Below, in pieces: positions 23,613-32,962 of a DNA stretch of 40,943 nucleotides. A model generated the notes under the pieces. It had not been told where the DNA came from and did not search any database. It saw nothing but the letters and a program-made list of their open reading frames with translations. The DNA is from Winogradskyella sp. Lineage in GTDB: Bacteria > Bacteroidota > Bacteroidia > Flavobacteriales > Flavobacteriaceae. Every line of letters begins with the position of its first letter. The first letter of the stretch is position 1. The stretch covers positions 1 to 40,943 of the forward strand of contig NZ_JABSST010000018.1 of the NCBI RefSeq assembly GCF_013213975.1, given 5' to 3'. Both the position numbers and the translations under genes were made by a program.

Positions 23613-24842
23613 ATGAAAAAGCTGGTCTTAATTATTGGAATTTCACTCTTCTCAAGTTCTTTTACTAACGCACAAATTGAAACTTGTGATTGTAAAATGG
23701 ATCTCGATTTTATAATTGAGAAAATACGAAAAATGCCCTCGTACAAAAAGCAAATAAAAGGTCAAAATGCTGAAGAATTTGAAAAACTATATTCAGACCT
23801 AAGCTCTAAAATGAACATACCGATTAGCATCGAATCTTGTTACAAAATGCTACTTCAACCTATGGCCTTGATAAATGACATTCATGCCTCTATAAAAGTA
23901 AATACCGAGTTTTTATCAAATGCTATAAGAAAGGATAAAGAAAAGTCTCAAACCTTTAAAACTTCAAAACGTTTTAAATCACATCCAAAATTTAATAAAG
24001 ACTTATCGCTTCTAAAGGCAGAACTTAAAAAGAAGTTAGCTACAGAAAAAGAAGGTATTTATCTTCTGGGTAAGCATGAAAAAATTGGCATTTACTATGA
24101 CACCAATAAAAAGGACTTTATAGGAGTACTATTAGAATCTAACCTAATACACTGGGAGCTGGGAGAAATTAGATTTTACCTAAAACACACCAACGGTAAT
24201 AAATACAACATGTATTTCTACGATATTGATACAAGAACACCAAGATTAGTGAAAAGTTTATCCTTTGAGAATGGTAGGATATGGAATTATAAAAAGCAAG
24301 GCAATCCGTTTAATAACGAATTATTATCTGAAAATATTGAGGTTGCCACCTTTAAACAGATTAACGAAAACACCCAATATCTCTATTTCGCAACATTCAG
24401 CAATAACAAGCGTAGAGAATTAAAAGCCTTTATTGAAGACACTAAGACCAAATTAACTGCAGATAATATCATTATAGACTTGCGCAGTAATAACGGCGGG
24501 AATAGTAAATACTCAGACCCATTCCTAAAACTATTGAAGGATAAAAATGTCTACGTTATTACCAATTGTTTTACTGGTAGCAACGGGGAGCAGTTTACCT
24601 TAAAACTCTTAAGAAATAAAAAGGCTATACATTTAGGTCAAACCACAAGAGGTATAATAGCATATGGGATGAACTACGGCTATAGCTACGCTACACCCTC
24701 TGGTCATTTTGAAATAACACCAACAGATATGAATTTTCATAAATACATTGCTTACGAAGGAAAAGGTATTATTCCGGAAGTTCAATTAGATTTTGAGACT
24801 GATTGGATAGAACAAACTTTAGATATTATAAATAGTTACTAA
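23613..24842 (+). CDS. secreted S41-family peptidase-like protein
   Basis: The 409-residue protein has a signal peptide (1-20, ending TNA|Q) and then a CDCKMDLDF segment. The C-terminal third resembles the S41/CtpA tail-specific protease core: IIIDLRSNNGGNSKYSDPFL is the conserved 'D.R.N.GG' strand, and ITNCFTGSNGEQFTLKLL aligns with the nucleophile-Ser segment (tSaSEi.a), with Ser in the TGS. It then has GQTTRGIIAYGM, where the catalytic Lys would usually be found (GxxtxGk), and a typical closing FEITPTDM...GKGIIPEV. The nucleophile region is altered and the Lys is not obvious, so activity is uncertain. It acts in the periplasm or outside; the substrate is unknown. It has its own promoter behind the LytTR gene. 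Confidence 0.78.
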   Translation: MKKLVLIIGISLFSSSFTNAQIETCDCKMDLDFIIEKIRKMPSYKKQIKGQNAEEFEKLYSDLSSKMNIPISIESCYKMLLQPMALINDIHASIKVNTEFLSNAIRKDKEKSQTFKTSKRFKSHPKFNKDLSLLKAELKKKLATEKEGIYLLGKHEKIGIYYDTNKKDFIGVLLESNLIHWELGEIRFYLKHTNGNKYNMYFYDIDTRTPRLVKSLSFENGRIWNYKKQGNPFNNELLSENIEVATFKQINENTQYLYFATFSNNKRRELKAFIEDTKTKLTADNIIIDLRSNNGGNSKYSDPFLKLLKDKNVYVITNCFTGSNGEQFTLKLLRNKKAIHLGQTTRGIIAYGMNYGYSYATPSGHFEITPTDMNFHKYIAYEGKGIIPEVQLDFETDWIEQTLDIINSY

Positions 24843-24888
24843 GCGCTTATGATGCTCTATGAAGCAACGTTTTTTACCTAAATTTATA

Positions 24889-24926
24889 AAAAAAAGGCTG
24901 CTATTTTCTAATGATAATAGCAGCCT
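24889..24926 (-). terminator. terminator of the histidine operon
   Basis: AGGCTGCTATT (24895-24905) and AATAGCAGCCT (24916-24926) form a perfect 11-base stem. Read on the minus strand it is followed by a U-run (24895-24889). It lies just past the hisIE stop. Confidence 0.9.
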
Positions 24927-24941
24927 AATTTTACATATTAT

Positions 24942-25544
24942 TTAGTTGTTATGCCTACTCTCTAAGATATTAATCACATGTTCAAGCCTAAATCCTTTTG
25001 CTTGCAATAAGATCAAATAATGAAATAGTAAATCGGCACTTTCTTCTAAGAAAAGATCGTCATTATTATCCTTTGCTTCAATAACAACTTCTACCGCCTC
25101 TTCACCAACTTTTTGCGCAACCTTATTAATACCCTTTGCAAACAGTGAAGCTACATAAGATTTCTGTCCTTCTGCATTTTCAACTCGAGAGGTAATTACG
25201 TCTTCTAAAGTACTCAGAAATCCATAAGACTGAACATTCTGCTCATGCCAGCAGGTATCGGTTCCTGTATGACATGTGGGGCCCTTAGGATGAACACTTA
25301 CTAATAGCGTATCATTATCACAATCTATTTTAATATCAACCAAGCTGAGGACATTACCACTCTCCTCACCTTTAGTCCACAGTCTTGACTTAGAACGACT
25401 ATAGAAAGTTACTAGTCCTATTTCATTTGTTTTATCGTAGGCCTCTTGGTTCATATAACCTAGCATCAATACATTTTTAGTTTTAGCGTCTTGTATTATT
25501 GCAGGCACAAGGCCATCACTACTTTTATTGAAGTCTATTTTCAT
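24942..25544 (-). CDS. hisIE: bifunctional phosphoribosyl-AMP cyclohydrolase / phosphoribosyl-ATP pyrophosphatase
   Basis: HisIE carries out steps 2 and 3 of histidine synthesis: removal of pyrophosphate from PR-ATP (HisE) and opening of the PR-AMP ring (HisI). Residues 1 to about 105 are HisI, with [13 protein letters not shown], the metal-binding DCDNDTLL and the Cys/His cluster [12 protein letters not shown]. Residues about 110-200 are the helical HisE part with the MazG-like [26 protein letters not shown]. The fused form is standard in Bacteroidota. It is the last gene of the operon, overlapping hisF by 4 bases, and the terminator follows. Confidence 0.96.
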   Translation of the reverse strand: MKIDFNKSSDGLVPAIIQDAKTKNVLMLGYMNQEAYDKTNEIGLVTFYSRSKSRLWTKGEESGNVLSLVDIKIDCDNDTLLVSVHPKGPTCHTGTDTCWHEQNVQSYGFLSTLEDVITSRVENAEGQKSYVASLFAKGINKVAQKVGEEAVEVVIEAKDNNDDLFLEESADLLFHYLILLQAKGFRLEHVINILESRHNN

Positions 25545-26296
25545 AATCTCACTTCTATTCCGTTTCTTTTTAATTCTTGTTTTAATTCTAAAATTGGAAT
25601 CTCACCAAAATGAAAAACACTTGCGGCTAGTGCAGCATCAGCCTTGCCAAACATAAAGGTATCTACAAAATGTTGTTTTGTCCCAGCGCCACCAGAGGCA
25701 ATAATTGGGATATTAACAAGATCTGAAAGCTTTCCTATAGCTTCATTGGCAAAACCACCTTTAGTACCATCATGATTCATTGACGTGAACAGTATTTCAC
25801 CCGCACCACGTTCTTCAACTTCCTTTGCCCATTTAAATAGTCCAATATCTGTAGGGATTGTACCTCCTGCTAAATGAACCATCCACTCCTCTCCTATTTT
25901 TTTTGCATCTACAGCAACAACGACACATTGGCTACCGAATTTTTTTGATAGCTCATTGATTAATTCTGGACGTTTTACTGCTGCAGAATTTATAGAAACC
26001 TTATCGGCTCCGCAATGCAATAAATCATCCACATCCTCAACAGAAGAAATTCCACCTCCAACAGTAAATGGAATGTTGACCTGTTCTGCAACTTTTAAGA
26101 CCATATCATGCATGGTCCTTCGTTTTTCCTGCGTTGCAGAAATATCTAAAAACACGAGTTCATCTGCACCTAATTCCGCATATTGCTTCGCCAATATCAC
26201 AGGATCACCAGCATCTTTTAAGTCGACAAAGTTGACACCTTTTACTGTGCGACCATCTTTTATATCTAAACAAGGAACAATTCGTTTTGTGAGCAT
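25541..26296 (-). CDS. hisF: imidazole glycerol phosphate synthase, cyclase subunit
   Basis: HisF, with HisH, makes IGP and AICAR from PRFAR and the ammonia delivered by HisH. The 251-residue TIM barrel begins [23 protein letters not shown] (catalytic Asp11). It has the second catalytic Asp in VVVAVDAKK (near 130), [13 protein letters not shown], and the phosphate loop [11 protein letters not shown]. All expected residues are present. It overlaps hisIE (4 bases) and lies 2 bases after hisA in the operon. Confidence 0.97.
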   Translation of the reverse strand: MLTKRIVPCLDIKDGRTVKGVNFVDLKDAGDPVILAKQYAELGADELVFLDISATQEKRRTMHDMVLKVAEQVNIPFTVGGGISSVEDVDDLLHCGADKVSINSAAVKRPELINELSKKFGSQCVVVAVDAKKIGEEWMVHLAGGTIPTDIGLFKWAKEVEERGAGEILFTSMNHDGTKGGFANEAIGKLSDLVNIPIIASGGAGTKQHFVDTFMFGKADAALAASVFHFGEIPILELKQELKRNGIEVRL

Positions 26297-26298
26297 GG

Positions 26299-27024
26299 CT
26301 AATTATTTAAAATAAATTGTTCTAATTCCTTTAATGAAATTCTATTTTCATAAATCGCTTTACCTACAATGACACCTTCACATCCCATTTCTTCTAATCG
26401 AGGTAATTCGTCAAACTGTGAAATACCACCAGAGGCTATAAGCCTTACGGCTGTAGTCTCTTGTAGGATCCGCTCATACAATTGAAAAGATGGTCCCTTT
26501 AACATCCCATCTTTGGAAATATCTGTACAAATCACATACTGAATGCCTTTTGATTGATAGTTATGTATAAATGGTATCACTTTTAAATCCGATTCTTCTT
26601 GCCAGCCAGAAATGGCAATATTTTCATCCTTACAATCTGCCCCAAGTATAATTTTATCAGCACCGTATGTTGTAATCCAACCTTGAAATACCTCTGGGTT
26701 TTTGACAGCAATACTTCCTCCTGTTATTTGATTGGCGCCAGACTCAAAGGCAATTCTCAAATCCTCATCAGATTTTAATCCACCACCAAAGTCGATTTTG
26801 AGGTTTGTTTTTGATGCGATAGTTTCTAGCACTTTATAGTTTACAATATGGCTCGCTTTCGCACCATCTAAATCGACCACGTGTAAGAATTGAATTCCTG
26901 AGTCCTCAAAAGCTTTGGCCACTTCTAAAGGATTTTCATTGTAGACTTTTTTAGTGTCATAATCGCCTTTTGTAAGACGTACACATTGTCCATTAATAAT
27001 ATCTATTGCTGGTATTATTCGCAT
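26299..27024 (-). CDS. hisA: ProFAR isomerase (1-(5-phosphoribosyl)-5-[(5-phosphoribosylamino)methylideneamino]imidazole-4-carboxamide isomerase)
   Basis: HisA isomerises ProFAR to PRFAR, step 4 of the pathway. The 241-residue TIM barrel has the catalytic Asp8 in [32 protein letters not shown], the Asp of [16 protein letters not shown], and the C-terminal phosphate site [11 protein letters not shown]. Its half-barrel duplication with HisF is visible in the paired IDI...D motifs. It lies tightly between hisH (1 base) and hisF (2 bases), consistent with a single transcript. Confidence 0.97.
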   Translation of the reverse strand: MRIIPAIDIINGQCVRLTKGDYDTKKVYNENPLEVAKAFEDSGIQFLHVVDLDGAKASHIVNYKVLETIASKTNLKIDFGGGLKSDEDLRIAFESGANQITGGSIAVKNPEVFQGWITTYGADKIILGADCKDENIAISGWQEESDLKVIPFIHNYQSKGIQYVICTDISKDGMLKGPSFQLYERILQETTAVRLIASGGISQFDELPRLEEMGCEGVIVGKAIYENRISLKELEQFILNN

Positions 27025-27025
27025 C

Positions 27026-27607
27026 TTATAATTCTAAAAAGTTCATTAATAGCTGTTCGCCCACCTTTCCTGATTTCTCTGGATGAAATTGTACACCAAA
27101 GAAATTATCATTTTCTAAAGCAGAGGCATACTCCAACTCATAATCGGTCGTTGCAATATTCTGATTGCAATTTTCAGCATAATAGCTATGTACTAAGTAC
27201 ATATAAGCCCCTTCCGCAATTGACTTAAATAAATTAGAGTTTAGGTTAGTTACCGTGTTCCATCCCATTTGAGGCACTTTCACCTCATTTGAAAAACGTT
27301 TTACATCGGTATCAAATATGCCTAAACCTTTTGTATCACCTTCCTCAGTAGACTTGCACATTAGTTGCATCCCCAAACATATACCTAAAACTGGCTGTTT
27401 GAGTTCTGGAATTAAAGTATCTAGTCCGCTTTCCTTCAATTTGCGCATGGCAGAACTCGCTTCACCCACACCTGGAAAAATAACTTTGTCAGCTCTCAAT
27501 ATAGCTTCTGGATCAGCAGTTAAAACTGCATCATACCCTAAACGTTGAAAAGCAAACTGAATACTTTTAATATTACCGGCTCCGTAATTGACTATTTTCA
27601 AATCCAT
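27026..27607 (-). CDS. hisH: imidazole glycerol phosphate synthase, glutamine amidotransferase subunit
   Basis: HisH supplies ammonia from glutamine to HisF. The 193-residue class I amidotransferase has [21 protein letters not shown], the oxyanion segment [11 protein letters not shown], the nucleophile Cys77 in GICLGMQLM, and the His/Glu pair in [12 protein letters not shown]. Its start codon shares the last base of the hisB stop region and its end is 1 base from hisA, so it is translationally packed in the operon. All triad residues are present. Confidence 0.97.
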   Translation of the reverse strand: MDLKIVNYGAGNIKSIQFAFQRLGYDAVLTADPEAILRADKVIFPGVGEASSAMRKLKESGLDTLIPELKQPVLGICLGMQLMCKSTEEGDTKGLGIFDTDVKRFSNEVKVPQMGWNTVTNLNSNLFKSIAEGAYMYLVHSYYAENCNQNIATTDYELEYASALENDNFFGVQFHPEKSGKVGEQLLMNFLEL

Positions 27608-28740
27608 TAGAGCATACCCTTTGTAGATGGTAGAATCATCTTATTCACATCACGCTTCACAGCCATTTTTATAGCCTTTGCAAAGGCTTTGAAAATAGCT
27701 TCAATTTTATGGTGCTCGTTGGTTCCTTCTACTTTTATATTCAGATTACATTTAGCACCATCAGTAAAGGATTTAAAAAAATGATAAAACATTTCCGTTG
27801 GCATTTTACCGATCATTTCACGCTTGAATTCAGCATCCCAAACTAACCAATTTCTACCTCCAAAATCTATGGCAACCTGCGCTAAGCAGTCGTCCATCGG
27901 TAAACAAAAGCCATAACGTTCAATACCTAGTTTATTACCTAGTGTTGTAGCAAACACCTCACCTAGTGCAATTGCTGTATCCTCGATAGTATGGTGCTCA
28001 TCAACTTCTAAATCACCATCAACTTTAATATTTAGATCTATTTGACCGTGTCTTGCAATTTGATCTAGCATATGATCGAAAAAGGCAATTCCTGTGTCAA
28101 TATTACTTTCCCCTTTACCGTCTAAATTTAAATCAATTTTAATTTGAGTCTCATTAGTATTACGCTCAATGCTACCTTTCCGTTCTGTAGTTTTCAGAAA
28201 CTCATATATTTCTTTCCAATCATTGGATTCAAGAGCTATAAATTTATCCAGTTCAGAGTCACTAACGGTCACTTCATCAGTTCCCAGATTTGTATTGTCG
28301 TTAATAAAAATACCTTTCGCTCCTAAATTCTTGGCTAACTCAACATCTGTAAGACGATCACCAATAACAAATGAATTTGCTAAATCATAGTCATCGGAAA
28401 AATATTTGGTTAAAAGACCAGTATTCGGTTTGCGTGTAGGTGCATTATCTTTTGCAAATGTTCGATCAATAAATTGCTCCTCAAATACAACACCTTCCTG
28501 TTCGAATGATTTAATTACAAAATTATGCACAGGCCAAAACGTGTTTTCAGGATACACCTCAGTACCCAAACCATCTTGGTTAGTAATCATCACGATTTCA
28601 AAATTCAATTCATTAGCTATTTTACTTAAGTACTGAAATACCTTAGGGTAAAACTCTAACTTCTCAAATGAATCAATTTGTTCATCTGCTGGTTCGCGTA
28701 TAAGTGTACCGTCTCTGTCTATAAACAAAACTGGTTTCAT
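27607..28740 (-). CDS. hisB: bifunctional histidinol-phosphatase / imidazoleglycerol-phosphate dehydratase
   Basis: This single 377-residue protein performs two steps: dehydration of IGP to imidazole acetol phosphate, and the later dephosphorylation of histidinol phosphate. Residues 1 to about 165 are a HAD phosphatase ([12 protein letters not shown] with Asp8 and Asp10, [21 protein letters not shown]). Residues about 180-377 are the IGPD half, with [33 protein letters not shown] and a matching late [11 protein letters not shown] motif for the manganese sites. The fused form is also seen in enterobacteria and Bacteroidota. It overlaps hisC by 4 bases. Confidence 0.97.
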   Translation of the reverse strand: MKPVLFIDRDGTLIREPADEQIDSFEKLEFYPKVFQYLSKIANELNFEIVMITNQDGLGTEVYPENTFWPVHNFVIKSFEQEGVVFEEQFIDRTFAKDNAPTRKPNTGLLTKYFSDDYDLANSFVIGDRLTDVELAKNLGAKGIFINDNTNLGTDEVTVSDSELDKFIALESNDWKEIYEFLKTTERKGSIERNTNETQIKIDLNLDGKGESNIDTGIAFFDHMLDQIARHGQIDLNIKVDGDLEVDEHHTIEDTAIALGEVFATTLGNKLGIERYGFCLPMDDCLAQVAIDFGGRNWLVWDAEFKREMIGKMPTEMFYHFFKSFTDGAKCNLNIKVEGTNEHHKIEAIFKAFAKAIKMAVKRDVNKMILPSTKGML

Positions 28741-29774
28741 GAAAGCTGATTTAATATCTTAATTAATATGTTGTTCTCTTCTGCTGTACCAACTGTAAAA
28801 CGTAGGCAGTTTTCGCAAAGTACTTGTGTTGTTCTATTTCGTACCACAATACCTTTTTCAATAAGCTGGTGATATCGCAAATTGGCATCATCTACCTTTG
28901 CCAAAATAAAGTTTGCATCCGATGGATAAATCTGTTTTATAAATGTTATTGGAGCTAATGCATTTCTAAGAATATTGCGTTGCTCCAAAATATTTTGAAC
29001 CTCATTTTTTACATCTGAAAGGGCTTCAAGTCTCTCTAAGGCTTTTATCTGCGTTAATTGATTAATATTGTACGGTGGTTTAATTTTATTAAGCACTCTA
29101 ATTATAAATTCTGATGCATAACAAATCCCTAATCGAATTCCTGCTAAGCCATAAGCCTTAGAAAGGGTTTGTGTTACAATAAGATTAGGAAATTCACTCA
29201 GTCGACTTACCCAACTCTTTTGAGTTGAAAAATCGATGTATGCCTCATCAACGACAACGATTCCTTTAAATCCTTTGATTAATCTTTCTACTTTATCGGC
29301 ATTGAAACTATTTGCTGTTGGGTTATTTGGTGAACACAAGAACAACAGCTTTGAGTTACTATTTTGAATTTTTAGTATCTCATCCACTTTAGGTTCAAAA
29401 TCAGATTCTAGCACGACAGAAAGGATGTCTATGGCATTTAAATCTGCTAACACCTTATACATACCATAGGTTGGTGGTAAAGTAATAACATTATCTGTTT
29501 TGGGTTCACAAAATGCCCTGAAGATTAAATCTAAAACTTCATCACTACCATTACCTAAAAGTATTTGTGATTTCTCAACGCCTTTTAATACTGACAATCT
29601 TTGCTTTAAAGCAGTTTGTTGTGGATCTGGATAACGATTAACAGTTGACTCAAATGGATTCTCATTAGCATCAATAAAAACCATGTCTGCAGAAGCATCT
29701 TTATATTCGTCTCTTGCTGATGAATAGGCCTTAATGCTTTTTATATTATCACGAAGTAGACGTTCTATATTCAT
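28737..29774 (-). CDS. hisC: histidinol-phosphate aminotransferase
   Basis: HisC transfers an amino group from glutamate to imidazole acetol phosphate. The 345-residue fold-type I PLP enzyme has [19 protein letters not shown] at the substrate site, [34 protein letters not shown] and the PLP lysine Lys206 in [15 protein letters not shown]. The C-terminal half carries VRNRTTQ and LRFTVGT (Arg for the phosphate/carboxylate). It overlaps hisB and hisD by 4 bases each. Confidence 0.97.
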   Translation of the reverse strand: MNIERLLRDNIKSIKAYSSARDEYKDASADMVFIDANENPFESTVNRYPDPQQTALKQRLSVLKGVEKSQILLGNGSDEVLDLIFRAFCEPKTDNVITLPPTYGMYKVLADLNAIDILSVVLESDFEPKVDEILKIQNSNSKLLFLCSPNNPTANSFNADKVERLIKGFKGIVVVDEAYIDFSTQKSWVSRLSEFPNLIVTQTLSKAYGLAGIRLGICYASEFIIRVLNKIKPPYNINQLTQIKALERLEALSDVKNEVQNILEQRNILRNALAPITFIKQIYPSDANFILAKVDDANLRYHQLIEKGIVVRNRTTQVLCENCLRFTVGTAEENNILIKILNQLS

Positions 29775-31057
29775 GATTCTAAATCTTTTAAACGTAATGT
29801 GACGGCGTTTTTGTGTGCCTGTAGTCCTTCCGCTTCTGCCATCAACTCTATAGCAGGTCCAATATTTCTTATCCCTTTTTGAGATATTCTCTGGAAGGTC
29901 ATACTCTTTTGAAAACTATCTAAGTTAACACCTGAATAAGCCTTCGAAAAGCCATTTGTTGGTAATGTATGATTTGTTCCAGAGGCATAATCACCAGCGC
30001 TTTCTGGTGTATAATCACCAATAAAGACAGAACCTGCGTTACCAATGTTTTCTACAAAGTAATCGTTGTCATTTGTAGAAACTATAAAATGTTCTGGACC
30101 ATAAGCATCAATCAACTCGAGTGCTAATGTATTATTATCTACTACGATTGATTTAGAATTATTAATAGCATCAGAAGCCATAGCCTTTCTTGGTAAGACC
30201 TCTAGTTGTGATTTAACTTCTAAATTGACTTTTTCGGCAAAACTCTTAGACGTTGTTACTAGAATAACCTGACTATCAGACCCATGTTCGGCTTGACTTA
30301 ATAAATCTGATGCAACATAGGCTGGATTTGCTGACTCATCTGCCATTACCAATAATTCACTTGGCCCTGCAGGCATATCAATGGCTACCCCATACTTTGT
30401 TGCTAATTGCTTTGCCACAGTTACATATTGATTCCCAGGACCGAAGATTTTGTAGACCTGAGGAATGGATGCTGTACCAAATGTTAATCCAGCAATCGCC
30501 TGAATGCCTCCAACCTTGACTATTGTTGTTACACCACATAGTTTTGCGGCATATAAGATCTCATCTGCAATCTTACCCTCTTTATTTGGTGGTGAGCATA
30601 ATACAATGTCTTTACAACCTGCAATTTTAGCCGGTATAGCCAACATTAATACTGTTGAGAATAAAGGAGCGGTTCCACCAGGAATATACAAGCCAACTTT
30701 CTGAATAGGTCGCTTTTCTTGCCAACAAGTCACACCCTTCATTGTTTTAAGAACTACCTTATCTGTTTTTTGCGCTTTATGAAACGCCTTAATATTACTC
30801 TTGGCTAATTTCATGGCTTTTTTAAGCTTCTTAGAGGTACGCTTTCTTGCTTCCTCTATTTCTACATCAGAAACTACTAAACTACCAAGGTCTACCTTGT
30901 CAAATTTAGAGGTGTATGATTGTATAGCCTCGTCACCCTTAGCTTTTACCTCACTAAAAATGTCATTGACGATAGCTTCGATATCATTAACAGTTTTGGT
31001 GGGTCTCTCTAAGAGTTTTGTCCAGTCCTTTGGATTTGGATTTTCAAAAATCTTCAT
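29771..31057 (-). CDS. hisD: histidinol dehydrogenase
   Basis: HisD performs the last two steps, oxidising histidinol to histidine with NAD and a zinc ion. The 428-residue protein contains VGLYIPGGTAPLFSTVLM, the NAD-site KIFGPGNQYVTVAKQ, DMPAGPSELLVMAD, the catalytic SQAEHGSDSQVILV and the late HTLPTNGFSKAY. I start at ATG 31057 (MKIFENPNPKDW). The upstream Met at 31078 adds an unlikely MKIWCCN and would overlap hisG by 20 bases; with the chosen start the hisG stop is 1 base away. Confidence 0.96.
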   Translation of the reverse strand: MKIFENPNPKDWTKLLERPTKTVNDIEAIVNDIFSEVKAKGDEAIQSYTSKFDKVDLGSLVVSDVEIEEARKRTSKKLKKAMKLAKSNIKAFHKAQKTDKVVLKTMKGVTCWQEKRPIQKVGLYIPGGTAPLFSTVLMLAIPAKIAGCKDIVLCSPPNKEGKIADEILYAAKLCGVTTIVKVGGIQAIAGLTFGTASIPQVYKIFGPGNQYVTVAKQLATKYGVAIDMPAGPSELLVMADESANPAYVASDLLSQAEHGSDSQVILVTTSKSFAEKVNLEVKSQLEVLPRKAMASDAINNSKSIVVDNNTLALELIDAYGPEHFIVSTNDNDYFVENIGNAGSVFIGDYTPESAGDYASGTNHTLPTNGFSKAYSGVNLDSFQKSMTFQRISQKGIRNIGPAIELMAEAEGLQAHKNAVTLRLKDLES

Positions 31058-31058
31058 A

Positions 31059-31916
31059 TTACAACACCATATTTTCAATTGGACAAACTAAAATTCCCTC
31101 AGCACCATTAGCCTTAAGCTCATCAATGACATTCCAAAAATCATTCTTATTAATTACGGAGTGTAATGAACTCCAACCTTTTTTAGCTAAAGGTAAAATG
31201 GTTGGACTGTTCATTCCAGGTAAAATATTTACAATCTTGTTCAACTTATCATTTGGTGCGTTTAATAAGACGTATTTATTTTGCCGGCCTCTTAAAACAG
31301 ATTTTAATCGAAACTGAATTTTATCAATAATGACTTGATTCTCAGGTGAAATTTTTGGTGAAGTAGCTAAAACAGCTTCAGATTTTAGTAAAACTTCAAT
31401 TTCCTTTAAACCGTTTTTAAACAAGGTGCTGCCACTTGAAACGATATCGCAAATACCGTCCGCTAAACCAATATTTGGCGCAATTTCCACAGAACCATTA
31501 ATAATGTGCAAGTTGGCGTTCACGTCATTTTTAGCTAAAAATTGGTTAACTGTGTTAGGATAAGATGTAGCAATTTTTTTCCCCTCTAAATCTTTAAGAC
31601 TTTTAGCCTCAGATGATTTTGGTACTGCTATAGAAACTCGGCATTTTGAAAATCCTAATTTTTCTACAACAGTGATGTCCTCTCCTTTTTCTACAAGCAC
31701 ATTTTCACCAATTATAGCAGCATCCACAACTCCGTCTCTTAGATATTGTGGTATGTCGCCATTTCTTAAATAAAATACTTCAAGTGGAAAATTTCTGGCA
31801 GATGCCTTGAGCTGATCCTTACCATTATCAATAGAAATACCAATTTCCTTAAGAATCTTTAATGAATCTTCATTTAACCTTCCTGATTTCTGAACTGCAA
31901 TTTTTAGTGTACTCAT
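31059..31916 (-). CDS. hisG: ATP phosphoribosyltransferase (long form)
   Basis: HisG starts the pathway by joining ATP and PRPP, and is normally inhibited by histidine. The 285-residue length is the long type with its own C-terminal ACT-like regulatory domain, so no HisZ is needed. Visible parts are LKIAVQKSGRLNEDSLKIL at the start, NGDIPQYLRDGVVDAAIIG, LGFSKCRVSIAVP and, in the PRPP region, GLADGICDIVSSGSTL; the C-terminal 80 residues are the regulatory part. It is the first structural gene of the operon, behind the attenuator. Confidence 0.96.
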   Translation of the reverse strand: MSTLKIAVQKSGRLNEDSLKILKEIGISIDNGKDQLKASARNFPLEVFYLRNGDIPQYLRDGVVDAAIIGENVLVEKGEDITVVEKLGFSKCRVSIAVPKSSEAKSLKDLEGKKIATSYPNTVNQFLAKNDVNANLHIINGSVEIAPNIGLADGICDIVSSGSTLFKNGLKEIEVLLKSEAVLATSPKISPENQVIIDKIQFRLKSVLRGRQNKYVLLNAPNDKLNKIVNILPGMNSPTILPLAKKGWSSLHSVINKNDFWNVIDELKANGAEGILVCPIENMVL

Positions 31917-31953
31917 TTTGTCTTTATTGATTTGAACCTATCAATTGAGTCAA

Positions 31954-31987
31954 TAAAAAAACCCATTTGATATTTTCAAACGGGTTT
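31954..31987 (-). terminator. his attenuator (rho-independent terminator in the leader)
   Basis: On the minus strand AAACCCGTTTGA (31987-31976) pairs with TCAAATGGGTTT (31970-31959), twelve pairs with one G-U, around a five-base loop, followed by U7. It lies between the leader peptide and hisG, so it must be conditional. Its 5' arm can instead pair with the end of the leader reading frame (see findings). Confidence 0.88.
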
Positions 31988-32013
31988 ACTTTTTATGTTG
32001 AAATTAATCAATA

Positions 32014-32048
32014 CATTTTCACCTCGCTTGAGCGATTACCTGAAAATG
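32014..32048 (-). promoter_or_regulatory. his leader pause hairpin and antiterminator segment
   Basis: CATTTTCA (32048-32041) can pair with TGAAAATG (32021-32014), with an inner TCGCT-CA-AGCGA hairpin (32035-32024). The segment CAAGCGAGGT (32030-32021) is complementary to the terminator's 5' arm (ACCCGTTTG, 31985-31977): six pairs, a bulged A and three more. Folding was judged by eye. Confidence 0.65.
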
Positions 32049-32072
32049 ATGATGTAATTGATTGTTTAACAT
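32019..32072 (-). CDS. hisL: histidine operon leader peptide
   Basis: This 17-residue frame, MLNNQLHHHFQVIAQAR, contains three consecutive His codons (CAT CAT CAT) at 7-9. It lies 103 bases before hisG and directly before a terminator hairpin, the arrangement expected of a leader peptide that measures charged tRNA-His by ribosome stalling. The third His codon is the first base-paired codon of the pause hairpin. The last codons (CAA GCG AGG TGA) are the antiterminator arm, so a ribosome that reaches the stop codon would mask it and let the terminator form. It is too short to have a function as a protein. Confidence 0.88.
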   Translation of the reverse strand: MLNNQLHHHFQVIAQAR

Positions 32073-32136
32073 GATTTGTTTGTTGAAACAAAGTTTGTAA
32101 AAATAATTTTAGAATTCCAAGTGTTTTTTAAAAAAA

Positions 32137-32952
32137 TTATTGGTTGCCTAATATAATAGGCATTCCGCTCTCTCCAGAGCCGATAACAACTACCTTACTG
32201 TTAGGCGATTCTGCCAATTTGTTGGTGGCTTCAATTCCTTTATCCTGTAAAATCTTATCAGTCAAAGAGGCGCTTAAAATTCTGTTAGCATCAGCCTTTC
32301 CTTGAGCTTCAATTCTTTGACGTTCTGCTTCTTTTTGAGCAGTAACCAACCTGAACTCATATTCTAAAGATTCTTGCTCTTGTTTTAGTTTTCGTTCAAT
32401 GGCCTCTTTAATTGTCGGCGGTAACGTTACATCACGCACCAAAATTTCATCCAAAACGATATATTGCTCGTCTACAATTTTCTTTGTTTCTTCAAAAATT
32501 TCTTTTTGTATCGCATCACGCTTACTCGAATAAAGCTGTTCTGGTGTATAGCGACCAACAACACTACGCGCTGCAGAACGAATGGTTGGTAAAATAATTC
32601 TATTTAAATAATTGTCACCGATCTCTTGATGTAGCTTTCCAAGGTTTTTTTCGTCTGGCTTATACCATGCAGATGCATCCAATTGAATATCTAATCCGTT
32701 AGACGATAATACTTTCATTTTTTCGAAGATCTCTTGACGTCTTACTTCATAAATGTAAACCTTGTTCCAAGGTGCTACAATATGAAAGCCTTCACCTAAG
32801 GGTGGTTCATCAGTAACTACACCACCACCAAATGTCTTATAAAGTACCCCTGCTTCACCAGATCCTATTGTAACAGCTGATTTAGCAATGATTACAATAG
32901 TAAGTATGATTCCTAATAAAATTGGCAAGCCAACTTTTGGTAATTTCTCCAT
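32137..32952 (-). CDS. prohibitin/SPFH-domain membrane protein
   Basis: The 271-residue protein has one N-terminal membrane helix (about 9-25) and a prohibitin-type SPFH domain (about 28-190; GEAGVLYKTFGGG, LGEGFHIVAPWNKVYIYEVRRQE, IRSAARSVVGRYTPEQLYS, ILVRDVTLPPTIKEAIE). A coiled-coil helix rich in Gln/Glu/Arg follows (about 185-240; KLKQEQESLEYE..., QKEAERQRIEAQGKAD). Such proteins form large membrane rings, often as chaperones for membrane proteases such as FtsH. It is transcribed after the von Willebrand A protein gene (10 bases apart). It ends 65 bases before the his leader. Confidence 0.9.
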   Translation of the reverse strand: MEKLPKVGLPILLGIILTIVIIAKSAVTIGSGEAGVLYKTFGGGVVTDEPPLGEGFHIVAPWNKVYIYEVRRQEIFEKMKVLSSNGLDIQLDASAWYKPDEKNLGKLHQEIGDNYLNRIILPTIRSAARSVVGRYTPEQLYSSKRDAIQKEIFEETKKIVDEQYIVLDEILVRDVTLPPTIKEAIERKLKQEQESLEYEFRLVTAQKEAERQRIEAQGKADANRILSASLTDKILQDKGIEATNKLAESPNSKVVVIGSGESGMPIILGNQ

Positions 32953-32962
32953 GTTTTTGTTT

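Noticed and set aside
25956-26315. 119-residue plus-strand open frame inside hisF
   Set aside because: It is antisense to a fully conserved hisF; the open frame results from the codon pattern of the real gene. The same applies to other antisense frames in the his and lpx regions.
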